Origin: Bradyrhizobium barranii subsp. apii
GTDB lineage: Bacteria > Pseudomonadota > Alphaproteobacteria > Rhizobiales > Xanthobacteraceae
DNA: 64,000 bases
NCBI RefSeq assembly: GCF_011516635.5
Contig: NZ_CP096255.1
Coordinates: forward strand, 5,454,501 to 5,518,500
Direction of reading: 5' to 3'
Below, one piece after another: positions 8,529-16,673 of this stretch. Position 1 is the stretch's first letter; each line of letters begins with the position of its first letter. Both the position numbers and the translations under genes were made by a program. Under the pieces are notes generated by a model. The model searched no databases, had not been told where the DNA came from, and was given only the letters and a program-made list of their open reading frames with translations.

Positions 8529-11500
8529 TTAGTTTTCACGGGATGCGTTGGCGGCCGCGATAAGACGGCGCAAGTCAATGTTGTACTGCGGCACGTTCGG
8601 GTTCTTTACAGGCCGCTCCAGCAGGTATGCTGCGACGTTCGGATCGAACCAAGCCATGTGCATGATCTCATCCGCATTCTGCTTGTTCGAAGGAAGCTGC
8701 TCGAGAAGCAACTTAAACCGCTTGATCAAGCCTCCGCCGGCGAGATCGCCCTTGAAGTGGCGAACGGCCAGCTGGGCCCAACCGGGAATGTTGAGTTTCT
8801 CGGCCGTATCGCTGCCGACGGTAGCCCGCTTTTCAACCTCCTTGAAGTACGACAGGATCTTGTGAGCTTGCCGGAGGTTATTCATCTCCTCCGGAGAGAA
8901 CGTCTTCGCGAGCAACGCTTCATTGTCCTTGAACTCCTTCGCCAAGCGGGCGAATTGAACCTCGAGGGTCTCTCCGACTTGCCTTGTCCCCTGTACCTTG
9001 TCCGCCAGGACTTCCGAGACGGCGGCTTTCCAGCCACGCTGTGCTTGGGCGTCGTTCCGAACCAACGCGTTGATCTCGTCGAGACGGCGCGACGAGTCGT
9101 AGCCGCCCCCAAGGATCTTGGTGGCGGCATCGCGCGGGTCCTCGCGGATCAGAGTGCCAATCACCGATCGATCGACCTCAGCCTCCGTCGCGTTCCGCGC
9201 GGTGCGAGCCGCTTCAAGGTCGGCCTTGGCTTGCGCTGACAACTGCTCGCCGCGGCGCGCCTGAGTCACGATGTTGTCGAATTCGGATCTGATCGCTGGG
9301 AATTGCGCCATGATGTCCGCATGGCTGTTGGCCCATGCGATTGCTCGGATCGGGTTGATCGTTCCGTCGGCATTAAGGGCTGACGTAGCGAAGCTGGAGC
9401 GGTAATAGTCACGCAGCGCGGTTTCAGCCGCCGTCATCGCTGGCGAGCCTTGCAGGGCACGCGGCAAAGTCGCAGCGTTCTCCGCACTGTTCAGGAAGCG
9501 GCCGGCGGTCTCGCCCGGAGGCGTTAAGCCGCGGTTGAGCTCGCCGTCGGCGTTCTGGCCGCCACGATCGATCGCCTTAGTGAACTTGGCCATCGCGTCG
9601 TTCGGTTCGGGGCGGAAGCGATCCGCGAACTGGCCATAGTTGGCGTTGGCCTCGGCGTAGCCGGGCGCTTCTTCGATCGTGCGATTGACCGCGCGCTTGA
9701 GCGCTTGGAGGTTGTCGGCCAAGTCGTAGTTGCCGCTTCGCTGCGCGTTCTCGATCGCGGGGCTGATGAACTTCCGGAGGTCGGCCAGATCGCCGCCGTT
9801 GGCCGTGCCGGGGCCGCCAATGTTTTCCTGCGCGGCGACGGGAGGCGTCCACCGAATGGGTTCCGAAACTTGAGGTAGGCCCAAAGCCATCCGCATCCGG
9901 TTTTCTTCTAGGGCGCGCTCTTCAGCCTGCCTGTAGGCCACGACATTCTCGAAGGGCTCGTTTTGGCCGAGAGGCCTTGTCGTCGGCGCGCCGGCAGCCT
10001 GGTCGACCATCTGCGGCCGCAGTGCATCGAGGCGCCGCATGAAGTCCTCCGGCATCGTTCCGGGTGCCAGACCGTTGGCCTGATTGCGAACGCGGTCGAT
10101 CGCGCCGAAGATGTCGTCGGCCGGCAGCTCGTGCGAGCGCCCCGGAGCATTGTCGAACAATCGATTCTTCTCGGCGCGCGCCGGGATATAGGTGCGATCG
10201 ACCAGGGCCTCGTCCAGGCGACGTGAGGCGTTCGCCTTGACCTCGCTGTTGGCGAGCGCGCCGAACGGCTCCCCCTGATCGCCCCGAATTTGATCAACGG
10301 CTCGGCTAGCGTCTTCCCTTTGCAGGATGTCGTTTTCCGCTGCGCCCATTCGCTCCTCGCGCGCCTGCGCGGCGCGGCGCATGACCGCGCCAAGATCGGC
10401 CCCTGGATCCCGCATGGCTTCGACACGCTCGGCTGCGGCGGCTTTCACATTCTGGTCGCGCTTGATGAAGTCCGGCGCTGACTTCAGGCGCGCGCCCTGC
10501 TCCGCGGCAAGGAGACCAGGATCGCCCGACAACAGGCCGGACGTCGGCATGGCCGAGCTTTGCAACGGTGACGCTCCTTCCTCTGTTGGCCGAGCCAAGG
10601 CGGCCGCGTTCTCACGTATGTCTTGGGCCAGCGCGCGCGGCGCGCCTGATGCGGAGGCTTGGATCTTAGCGGCGGCGCGATCGACATCAGCGGCACTGTA
10701 CGGCGCCCTGGTGTTCGGGTTGAGCGGGATCGGCGCTGAGGCGGAGCCAAACGACTTCCCTGCGATGTTTCTGATGAGGCCGGCTAGCCCTTCCGCAGTA
10801 CCTTGGAGGCTGTTCGCACCAATGGCGCCGACGACGGGCGCGAGCGCGTTGGCGATCGCCTTTGGCCATGTGTCGCCAACAACAGCGTGCTCGGGAACGA
10901 AATTGTCAGCCGCGTTCACAGCGACGCCTGCCCCCATGCCCCCGATCGTGTCTCCGACGAGCGTTCGCGCTGGCGCCTCAGTGTATGGCCTAGCCATGTG
11001 ATCGAGGACGCGGCCGACCACCGTATCCGAACGTGTTGCGGCTTCGGCCACCTGCGGGGCGCGCTGGGCCAGCATGGCGCCCGTACCGACCGCCTGGGTG
11101 CCGAACCGGTTGACGTCGTAGGCGAGCTTCTCGCTGCGCGACATGGTCGCCGGATCGATGCCCGGGAGCACCGAAGTGGCCTTCTCGACCAGCTTTGACG
11201 CCGGGATCGCGGGCGCGATGTTTGTGCCGAGCAGCTTGTTGATGCCGCCCGTGACGAGGTTCTGCGCGCCGGCCGCGAGGTCGAACGGACCGGTTACGAT
11301 GTCGGTGAGGCCCTTGCCGACGCCCTGGGCGCCGACGGTGAAGTCGCGGACGGCGCCGCCGACGCTGCTCGGGAGGAGCGACGCGGGACGATCGATCGGC
11401 TGTGGCGGCGGCTCGGGGGTGACGTAGAGGCGGCCCGCTGCTGCCGCGTTCTGCGCACCGAGGCCAGGCGTGGCCGGAGCAGCGGGCGCAGGAGTCGGAG

Positions 11501-11603
11501 CGGCTTGCGCCGGGACGCTCGCGAGCGCGCGCTGGATGTCCGCCGGCGTGAAGTCGTCGGGGAATTCGTGCTGCTGACCTTCGAAGTCGATGATCTGCGG
11601 CAT
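8529..11603 (-). CDS. Large phage virion-like protein (1024 aa), function unassigned
   Basis: The N-terminus (IIDFEGQQHEFPDDFTPADI) carries a short motif seen at the start of large internal or ejection proteins of podophages. Next come a Pro/Ala linker (residues 33-75) and a Gly/Ala-rich region (about 85-270) with possible membrane-active helices (MGAGVAVNAADNFV). The last 600 residues are helical with many charged repeats (AKADLEAARTARNATEAEVD). The phage tail-fibre gene lies just upstream and a terminase-like gene just downstream on the same strand. An internal virion or DNA-ejection protein is my best guess; no catalytic motif was seen. Confidence 0.6.
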   Translation of the reverse strand: MPQIIDFEGQQHEFPDDFTPADIQRALASVPAQAAPTPAPAAPATPGLGAQNAAAAGRLYVTPEPPPQPIDRPASLLPSSVGGAVRDFTVGAQGVGKGLTDIVTGPFDLAAGAQNLVTGGINKLLGTNIAPAIPASKLVEKATSVLPGIDPATMSRSEKLAYDVNRFGTQAVGTGAMLAQRAPQVAEAATRSDTVVGRVLDHMARPYTEAPARTLVGDTIGGMGAGVAVNAADNFVPEHAVVGDTWPKAIANALAPVVGAIGANSLQGTAEGLAGLIRNIAGKSFGSASAPIPLNPNTRAPYSAADVDRAAAKIQASASGAPRALAQDIRENAAALARPTEEGASPLQSSAMPTSGLLSGDPGLLAAEQGARLKSAPDFIKRDQNVKAAAAERVEAMRDPGADLGAVMRRAAQAREERMGAAENDILQREDASRAVDQIRGDQGEPFGALANSEVKANASRRLDEALVDRTYIPARAEKNRLFDNAPGRSHELPADDIFGAIDRVRNQANGLAPGTMPEDFMRRLDALRPQMVDQAAGAPTTRPLGQNEPFENVVAYRQAEERALEENRMRMALGLPQVSEPIRWTPPVAAQENIGGPGTANGGDLADLRKFISPAIENAQRSGNYDLADNLQALKRAVNRTIEEAPGYAEANANYGQFADRFRPEPNDAMAKFTKAIDRGGQNADGELNRGLTPPGETAGRFLNSAENAATLPRALQGSPAMTAAETALRDYYRSSFATSALNADGTINPIRAIAWANSHADIMAQFPAIRSEFDNIVTQARRGEQLSAQAKADLEAARTARNATEAEVDRSVIGTLIREDPRDAATKILGGGYDSSRRLDEINALVRNDAQAQRGWKAAVSEVLADKVQGTRQVGETLEVQFARLAKEFKDNEALLAKTFSPEEMNNLRQAHKILSYFKEVEKRATVGSDTAEKLNIPGWAQLAVRHFKGDLAGGGLIKRFKLLLEQLPSNKQNADEIMHMAWFDPNVAAYLLERPVKNPNVPQYNIDLRRLIAAANASREN

Positions 11604-11632
11604 CGGCTACTTCGTGAACTGCGGTTCGCCGA

Positions 11633-13645
11633 TCATCGCTGCCAGTGACCGGGGCCGAAATAGACGCGCTGCGTGGTGATCGAGATCGCCTGCTGATTGG
11701 TGATGACGCCGCCCGTCGTGATAATGCCTTGGAAGAACTGCCACGAGCCAGAGAACGCGGCCATCTGTACCGCCCATGCCTGCGTCAGCGGAACGTGGTA
11801 GGCGTGGATGGTCGCCAACGTCGTACCGGCCGCGATCGTGCCGGGCGTGTTCATCGTGATGTACCCCGCGCCGAGGCCCATTCGGCCGACCGCGCAGGTA
11901 TTCATATCTTCCGCCGCGCCAGGCAGCGCGAAACCGGTAGCTGGCGTCACTTTCTGCGGCCGCGTGGCCGCGTCGATCACACCGCTCGGAATGAGCGCGT
12001 CGACAAACTCTCCCCAAATCGCCAGGTTGAAGTCGTCAGCCGGATGCACCTTGTCGGTCGCGTTAAGCCAGCCGGTAATCAGGCCGTATCGCGCTTCACG
12101 AAGCGCCGCGTAGGTGTCGAAGAACATCACGCCGTAGTCGCGGCACGCCTGTTTGATCTGCGCGACGATCGTCTCGCGCCAAGTCTCATTGCGGCTGTTA
12201 GTGTCGTCGTAAGCCGTGTTCGGCATCATGTAGACGACTGACGTCTTGTTCGCGTCCCAGGTGCCGCGCAGCAACGCAAAACCGGCGCGAAGGTTGGTGA
12301 TCGTCTGCGACTGCGAGATCGGCCCCACATAAGGGTCGTTCATGCCGTAGTTGAGGATGTACAGACGGGGAATGTTCGTACCCGTGTACGTCGCTAAATC
12401 CGATGGTAGATGGGTGTTCAGCCAGTCGGCGGTTGTGGTGCCCCCGACACCGAGGTTCGTCGGCGTGGAGATGCGGACGCCTTTGCCTATTGCAATTGAG
12501 GCGAACAGAATGTCAGGCGACGTGTAAGTCGGTTGCGACAGACTGTTACCGACCATGGTGCTGTCGCCACGCATGATAATCGGCCGCGACAATCCTCCCC
12601 CGGTGCGCCATGCGTTGTACCATGCGCTGAGATATTCTTTCCCGAACACCACCCGGCTCGAATCGGTATAGCTCTTGATGCGGGGCGACGAACCGCCTGG
12701 CGTACCAGACAAGTTTAGATCGGTCGGCGCCAAGTTGCGAACCGCCGTCGGGACGCTCGAGACATCACTCAGGTTGTTGACGGGCAACAGACCGGTGCCG
12801 GCCTCTCCAGTGCGCGTGAATTGAACCGACAGCGCGTCCGCCGCCGAGAACGTACCGTTGCCGGCAACGTAGGCAACTGAAAGCTGAAGCCATGTCGTGT
12901 TGTTCGTGACGGCCGCCGTAACCGTGAAAGTCGCAAATGTCGCAGGCGAACCGATCTTCCGGATCGTAATGGTGCCGCGGCTGGTGCCGTTGTTGCTCGC
13001 GCCCCAGGTCGCAAGAAATGCTGAAATGTTCGGGTTGCCTACATCCCCGCTCTGCGCTGAGAAGGCAAGCGCCGTCACCAAAGCGACGGTCGCGTTGTTA
13101 AATCTCACGCCGCCAGCGCTCGGCGCGGCCATGGTCGTCGAGCTGTCGAACGCGTACAAGTTACCGGCCACTACCGATGCACTGGCTGCGGCAGCGGAAG
13201 CCGAGCTCGCCGAGTTGGAAGCGTAGGTCGAGGATGATGTCGCCGAATTCGCCGCCGCGGTGGCCGATCCGGCTGCGGCGGTTGCCGACCCCGCCGCTGC
13301 AGTCGCCGATGTCGCAGACGCACTTGCAAACGTCGAGGAATCCACGGCGGAATTAGCCGCCGCGATAGCGTAGTCTTGAGCCTCGGCCATGGTTTCGTTG
13401 AGCGCGGTTGTATCGCCGACACCGTTCAAAACGTCATTGGTCAGTTGATCGCGGCTAACGGATTTGTTCGCGAGCGCGCCATCGGCGCGGATCGACGTCT
13501 TCAGGAATTCGACGATTTCATTCGTCGAAAGCGCGATCTGACTGAAATCAGCATGAAGCTGACCCGCAGGCAACGGCCGGTTGGGGTTGGCGTTCTGATA
13601 GCTGACGTAGTCGTACTGCCGCGTGTATTTTGTGGGGTAGGACAT
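11633..13645 (-). CDS. Phage tail fibre/tailspike with SGNH hydrolase domain
   Basis: 670 residues. The N-terminus (YTRQYDYVSYQNANPNRPLP) resembles virion-attachment ends of phage fibres. Residues about 85-160 are a Ser/Ala heptad-like repeat (ATSATAAAGSATAAAGSA). A phage-type NNLSDVSSVPTAVRNLA segment follows. The C-terminal half has the SGNH esterase blocks: GDSTMVGNSL (Ser), GVGGTTTADW (Gly), NYGMND (Asn) and DKVHP (Asp-His). Such domains deacetylate or cut cell-surface glycans during adsorption. The neighbouring minus-strand genes are phage-like. The gene looks complete. Confidence 0.85.
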   Translation of the reverse strand: MSYPTKYTRQYDYVSYQNANPNRPLPAGQLHADFSQIALSTNEIVEFLKTSIRADGALANKSVSRDQLTNDVLNGVGDTTALNETMAEAQDYAIAAANSAVDSSTFASASATSATAAAGSATAAAGSATAAANSATSSSTYASNSASSASAAAASASVVAGNLYAFDSSTTMAAPSAGGVRFNNATVALVTALAFSAQSGDVGNPNISAFLATWGASNNGTSRGTITIRKIGSPATFATFTVTAAVTNNTTWLQLSVAYVAGNGTFSAADALSVQFTRTGEAGTGLLPVNNLSDVSSVPTAVRNLAPTDLNLSGTPGGSSPRIKSYTDSSRVVFGKEYLSAWYNAWRTGGGLSRPIIMRGDSTMVGNSLSQPTYTSPDILFASIAIGKGVRISTPTNLGVGGTTTADWLNTHLPSDLATYTGTNIPRLYILNYGMNDPYVGPISQSQTITNLRAGFALLRGTWDANKTSVVYMMPNTAYDDTNSRNETWRETIVAQIKQACRDYGVMFFDTYAALREARYGLITGWLNATDKVHPADDFNLAIWGEFVDALIPSGVIDAATRPQKVTPATGFALPGAAEDMNTCAVGRMGLGAGYITMNTPGTIAAGTTLATIHAYHVPLTQAWAVQMAAFSGSWQFFQGIITTGGVITNQQAISITTQRVYFGPGHWQR

Positions 13646-14124
13646 TTCGCCGACGGGGTGAGAGGAAGAGCGCGGTATTGCGCGGTGGGTGCCGTCGGCG
13701 AAGCGGCGTTGCGTCCGTGAGATCGATTATGACTCTGGAGTGGTTAGCGAAACATTAGGGACACTTCAGGCCCCGTTTTGCCGCTCCACGAGCTGCGGAA
13801 GCGGAATTGTTGTCCGTCTCCGCACGCGGCCCAATCTCCAAGAGCTCTCTCGAGCCCAGTGAGGTTAAATGGCCCTTAGCGGACTTGGCCCGATCCGCCT
13901 CCAAAGGTCGGCCTTTGGACCCAAGGCGGACCTCACAGCTCTGAGCAGGCTGATGGAACACCGACCTAGGCAATTGTCCGGCTTTCAGAGCGGCTGATAG
14001 CGAGCTCCTTCCCGCGATAGGAGGGGTTGGCGCTTCTCAATCTTCACACTTTATGATTGCAATTCGCCCGTACGGAAGCAATGATCGAATGCCTGACCAT
14101 GGCTATCTCGCAAGGGAGAGCGGC
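13646..14124. other. Non-coding stretch with a foldable 78-nt palindromic structure
   Basis: No gene is supported here. Bases 13859-13936 contain nested pairings: GTGAGGT (13859-13865) with ACCTCAC (13930-13936), CCGCCT (13895-13900) with AGGCGG (13924-13929), and CCAAAGG (13901-13907) with CCTTTGG (13912-13918). Two GGCC boxes between the first arms could form another helix. This gives a possible branched RNA or a decayed palindromic repeat. The defence-like operon starts at 14125 and the tail-fibre gene diverges at 13645, so promoters for both should lie here. Confidence 0.45.
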
Positions 14125-15519
14125 ATGCAGCGCTTATTGGCCGTTATCAGCGACCTTCACATCAGTGACGGAGATCTCGATGACTTCGATGACGAGCTGG
14201 AGGCGCATCTGGCGGGTTTCTTGACCGATCTCAAGCAACGGTCCGAACACGTCGAGCTGGTCATAAATGGCGACTTTCTGGACTTTGTGCAGGCATCTCC
14301 TTGGACGGGATCGTCACTCGAATCCGAGACGCAAGACGGCATCCCTTTATGCTTCACCGAGCAGCAATCGCTGAACAAGCTTGCCAATATTCAGACGCGA
14401 CATCGCGGGACATTTGTTGCACTGAAGGACTTTCTCGCGGACGGACGCAATCACCTAGTAATCATGCCGGGCAACCACGATCCGGACTTCTTCTGGCCGC
14501 GGGTCCGAGAACGCTTCGCGGAGTTTGTTGGCGTCGATCAAGGCTCCAAGAAGCTCACGTTCTGCCTTGAAAGCCACTATCACCCAAACGGAATGAATTG
14601 GCTGCACATCGAACATGGTCATCGATACGACAAGGTCAATTCTTTCCATGTGAACGGGCACGATCGCTGGAGCGCGAACGAGCCGCCCATTCTGAAGGGG
14701 AAGGACGGGAATGATCGTTTGTACGAGTGCGTCGGCACGCGCTTTCTGATCAAATATCTCAATGGGCTAGACGCGCGTTACCCCTACGTCGACAACGTCA
14801 AGCCGTTCTCCCGTTTCTTTCATATCTTCGGCGCGTCTGCGCTGACACCCGGCTGGGCCCCGCTCGACGCGTCGGTCAGCGTGGCAAAAATGCTCGCGTA
14901 CGCGATCAAGATCGCGGCGACGCGTAAGGAAGATCTCCTGACGATAGAGGCACCCATCGGCTCCGACAGGCTACAACTGTTGGCCAAGTGGGTGGACGAA
15001 GCTACCGCCCCCGAGCTCGAAGTCCTGACGCGCGCCTTGCGTGGAAGCGGCTTCGAGCTTCCGATGAAGCTCGTCACGTTCGTAGCCACACCCGAAAATC
15101 TTGAGCTGCTCGCCGAATATCTCACCGAGCACCCCGAACTCGTATCCAGTCTCGGCGAGAAGTCCGCGGCGCTGCTCGGCGCTCAGGAAGGCACGCTGAG
15201 CCTGAAGGAGGCGTACAAGGTCAACGAAACCGAAGATCTCTACGTCGGCGCCACAGAGGCGGCCATTGGTGGAGTCAATACGGTGATCATGGGCCATACC
15301 CACGAACCGCACGACCGGAAGGTGCCTGGTCTTACCTACTTCAACACCGGATCTTGGACGCGCTACTACCGCTTCGCGCCCGAAGAAAAAACTCGGCCAT
15401 GGCACATTCTGAAGACCGGCTCTTACGAAAACTTCCCCTACTCTCTTCGCTACGTACAGGTCAAACCAGGCGAAGAGCATGCGACCATGGAGGTCTGGCG
15501 CGAGAGGATGGTAACGTGA
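14125..15519 (+). CDS. Calcineurin-like metallophosphoesterase, first gene of a defence-like operon
   Basis: The 464-residue product starts at ATG 14125, chosen for the AGGGAGAG ribosome site just upstream and because the first strand of the fold begins at once. All motifs of a two-metal phosphoesterase are present: DLH (D10, H12), GDFLD (D50), GNHD (N117, H118), HIEHGH (about H161-H166) and GHTH (H391, H393). About 200 residues lie between the last two motifs, an insertion with no recognised domain. No signal peptide, so it is cytoplasmic. Its stop overlaps the start of the CHAT gene by 4 bp (GTGA). It may cleave a nucleotide, nucleic acid or phosphoester as effector or regulator; the substrate is unknown. 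Codon use looks more AT-rich than the core genes to the right. Confidence 0.85.
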   Translation: MQRLLAVISDLHISDGDLDDFDDELEAHLAGFLTDLKQRSEHVELVINGDFLDFVQASPWTGSSLESETQDGIPLCFTEQQSLNKLANIQTRHRGTFVALKDFLADGRNHLVIMPGNHDPDFFWPRVRERFAEFVGVDQGSKKLTFCLESHYHPNGMNWLHIEHGHRYDKVNSFHVNGHDRWSANEPPILKGKDGNDRLYECVGTRFLIKYLNGLDARYPYVDNVKPFSRFFHIFGASALTPGWAPLDASVSVAKMLAYAIKIAATRKEDLLTIEAPIGSDRLQLLAKWVDEATAPELEVLTRALRGSGFELPMKLVTFVATPENLELLAEYLTEHPELVSSLGEKSAALLGAQEGTLSLKEAYKVNETEDLYVGATEAAIGGVNTVIMGHTHEPHDRKVPGLTYFNTGSWTRYYRFAPEEKTRPWHILKTGSYENFPYSLRYVQVKPGEEHATMEVWRERMVT

Positions 15520-16673
15520 GGACGGTCCACGTCGAAATCCACGAGCATGGGCCCACTCGGTTCAGGGTACAGTGGAACGAGTGGCAACCGTACACGATCA
15601 ACAGGCAAGCGGTTTTGGATTATGCCGCCGACATCCGCAAAGTACTTCTCGAGCTCGTGAACCATTGCTTAAAGGACAAGGCCGAAACTGCCGCGCCAAT
15701 TCTCAAGCAGTTGGCGCGCAAAGGAAACGCGCTTTACAAAACGCTGTTCCTGAGAATGGAAGGCGACGAAGACGCAGCAGGCGTCAAAAAATACTACGCT
15801 TCGCTCGGCGAGCCCTTCCGCATCGAATTCAGAGTAGCCGATAGCGTATTGGTACCTTGGGGCCTCATGTACTCCGGAGACCCGGAACTCTTGCCGGACG
15901 ACTGGCGGGGGATTGAGCAAACAGCATGGTGGCACACCTATCATCAATTCTGGTGCTTCGCCCACGATACGACCGTGCGCTACATCGGAATCAAACCTAG
16001 CCAGGTCGGCGATGCATCGTCGCTCGGCATGCTTCGCGTCGCTCATCCATCTGTCTTCGGCAAAGCGAAGGACACCATCTCGTCGGAGGTCGAGAAAAGC
16101 TTCTCCGCTTGGTTGGACGAGCGCTACGGTATGCCCATCAACACCGAGCAGGCATTAAAGGATTCATGGCAAGAACGCGCGTCGCAAATCGGCCTTCTGT
16201 ACTTCTACTGCCATGCAACTCCGAATCAGCTCGCTATTGGAACCGACGACACTATCAACGCCAGCGGGCTTTTTCTGATTTTGGCAGATACCAAGCGAGA
16301 CAACGAGACGGGCTGCCTCGTTTTCATCAACGGGTGCCGTACGGCTGCAGCCGACCCTGGAGGAACATTCCTGCTGCCGGCAAGCGTGACCGGGCATGTT
16401 GGATTTGTGGGCACCGAGACGGATGTTCCGGACGTCTTTGCGTTGCGTTTCAGCACCTCGCTGCTCCACTTGCTATTCAAGGACGGTAAAACGCTCGGAG
16501 AGGCGATGAGCCGCCTCTATCGCGATCATTTCCCTCTAAGTCTTGTCTACGGGATCTACGCGCACCCGAATTTTCGGATGTGCCAGGATGGAGCACCAAG
16601 CCTCTCAAAGCAAACGAACTTCTCTGACGACGTAGTCGGAAGCGGACGGCTGGAGATACCCCATGGCCAGTGA
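15516..16673 (+). CDS. CHAT-domain (caspase-like) protease, second gene of the operon
   Basis: Start GTG 15516 overlaps the previous stop by 4 bp. The product has 385 residues: an N-terminal beta-rich segment (about 1-95), then a CHAT domain with the opening motif DSVLVPWGLMYSG (about 109-121). The catalytic His is in YFYCHATPN (H233) and the catalytic Cys in FINGCRTAA (C274). The tail has the family pattern HVGFVGTETDVPD and KTLGEAMSRLYRD. CHAT proteases act on specific partner proteins, for example in gasdermin and type III-E CRISPR defence. Both catalytic residues are intact. Its stop overlaps the STAND gene start by 11 bp. The substrate may be the STAND-patatin neighbour or a cell target. 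Confidence 0.85.
   Translation: MRTVHVEIHEHGPTRFRVQWNEWQPYTINRQAVLDYAADIRKVLLELVNHCLKDKAETAAPILKQLARKGNALYKTLFLRMEGDEDAAGVKKYYASLGEPFRIEFRVADSVLVPWGLMYSGDPELLPDDWRGIEQTAWWHTYHQFWCFAHDTTVRYIGIKPSQVGDASSLGMLRVAHPSVFGKAKDTISSEVEKSFSAWLDERYGMPINTEQALKDSWQERASQIGLLYFYCHATPNQLAIGTDDTINASGLFLILADTKRDNETGCLVFINGCRTAAADPGGTFLLPASVTGHVGFVGTETDVPDVFALRFSTSLLHLLFKDGKTLGEAMSRLYRDHFPLSLVYGIYAHPNFRMCQDGAPSLSKQTNFSDDVVGSGRLEIPHGQ

Noticed and set aside
8658..9239. Plus-strand open frame opposite the 1024-aa phage gene
   Set aside because: It is the complement of a long, protein-like minus-strand gene and has no ribosome site or recognisable sequence.
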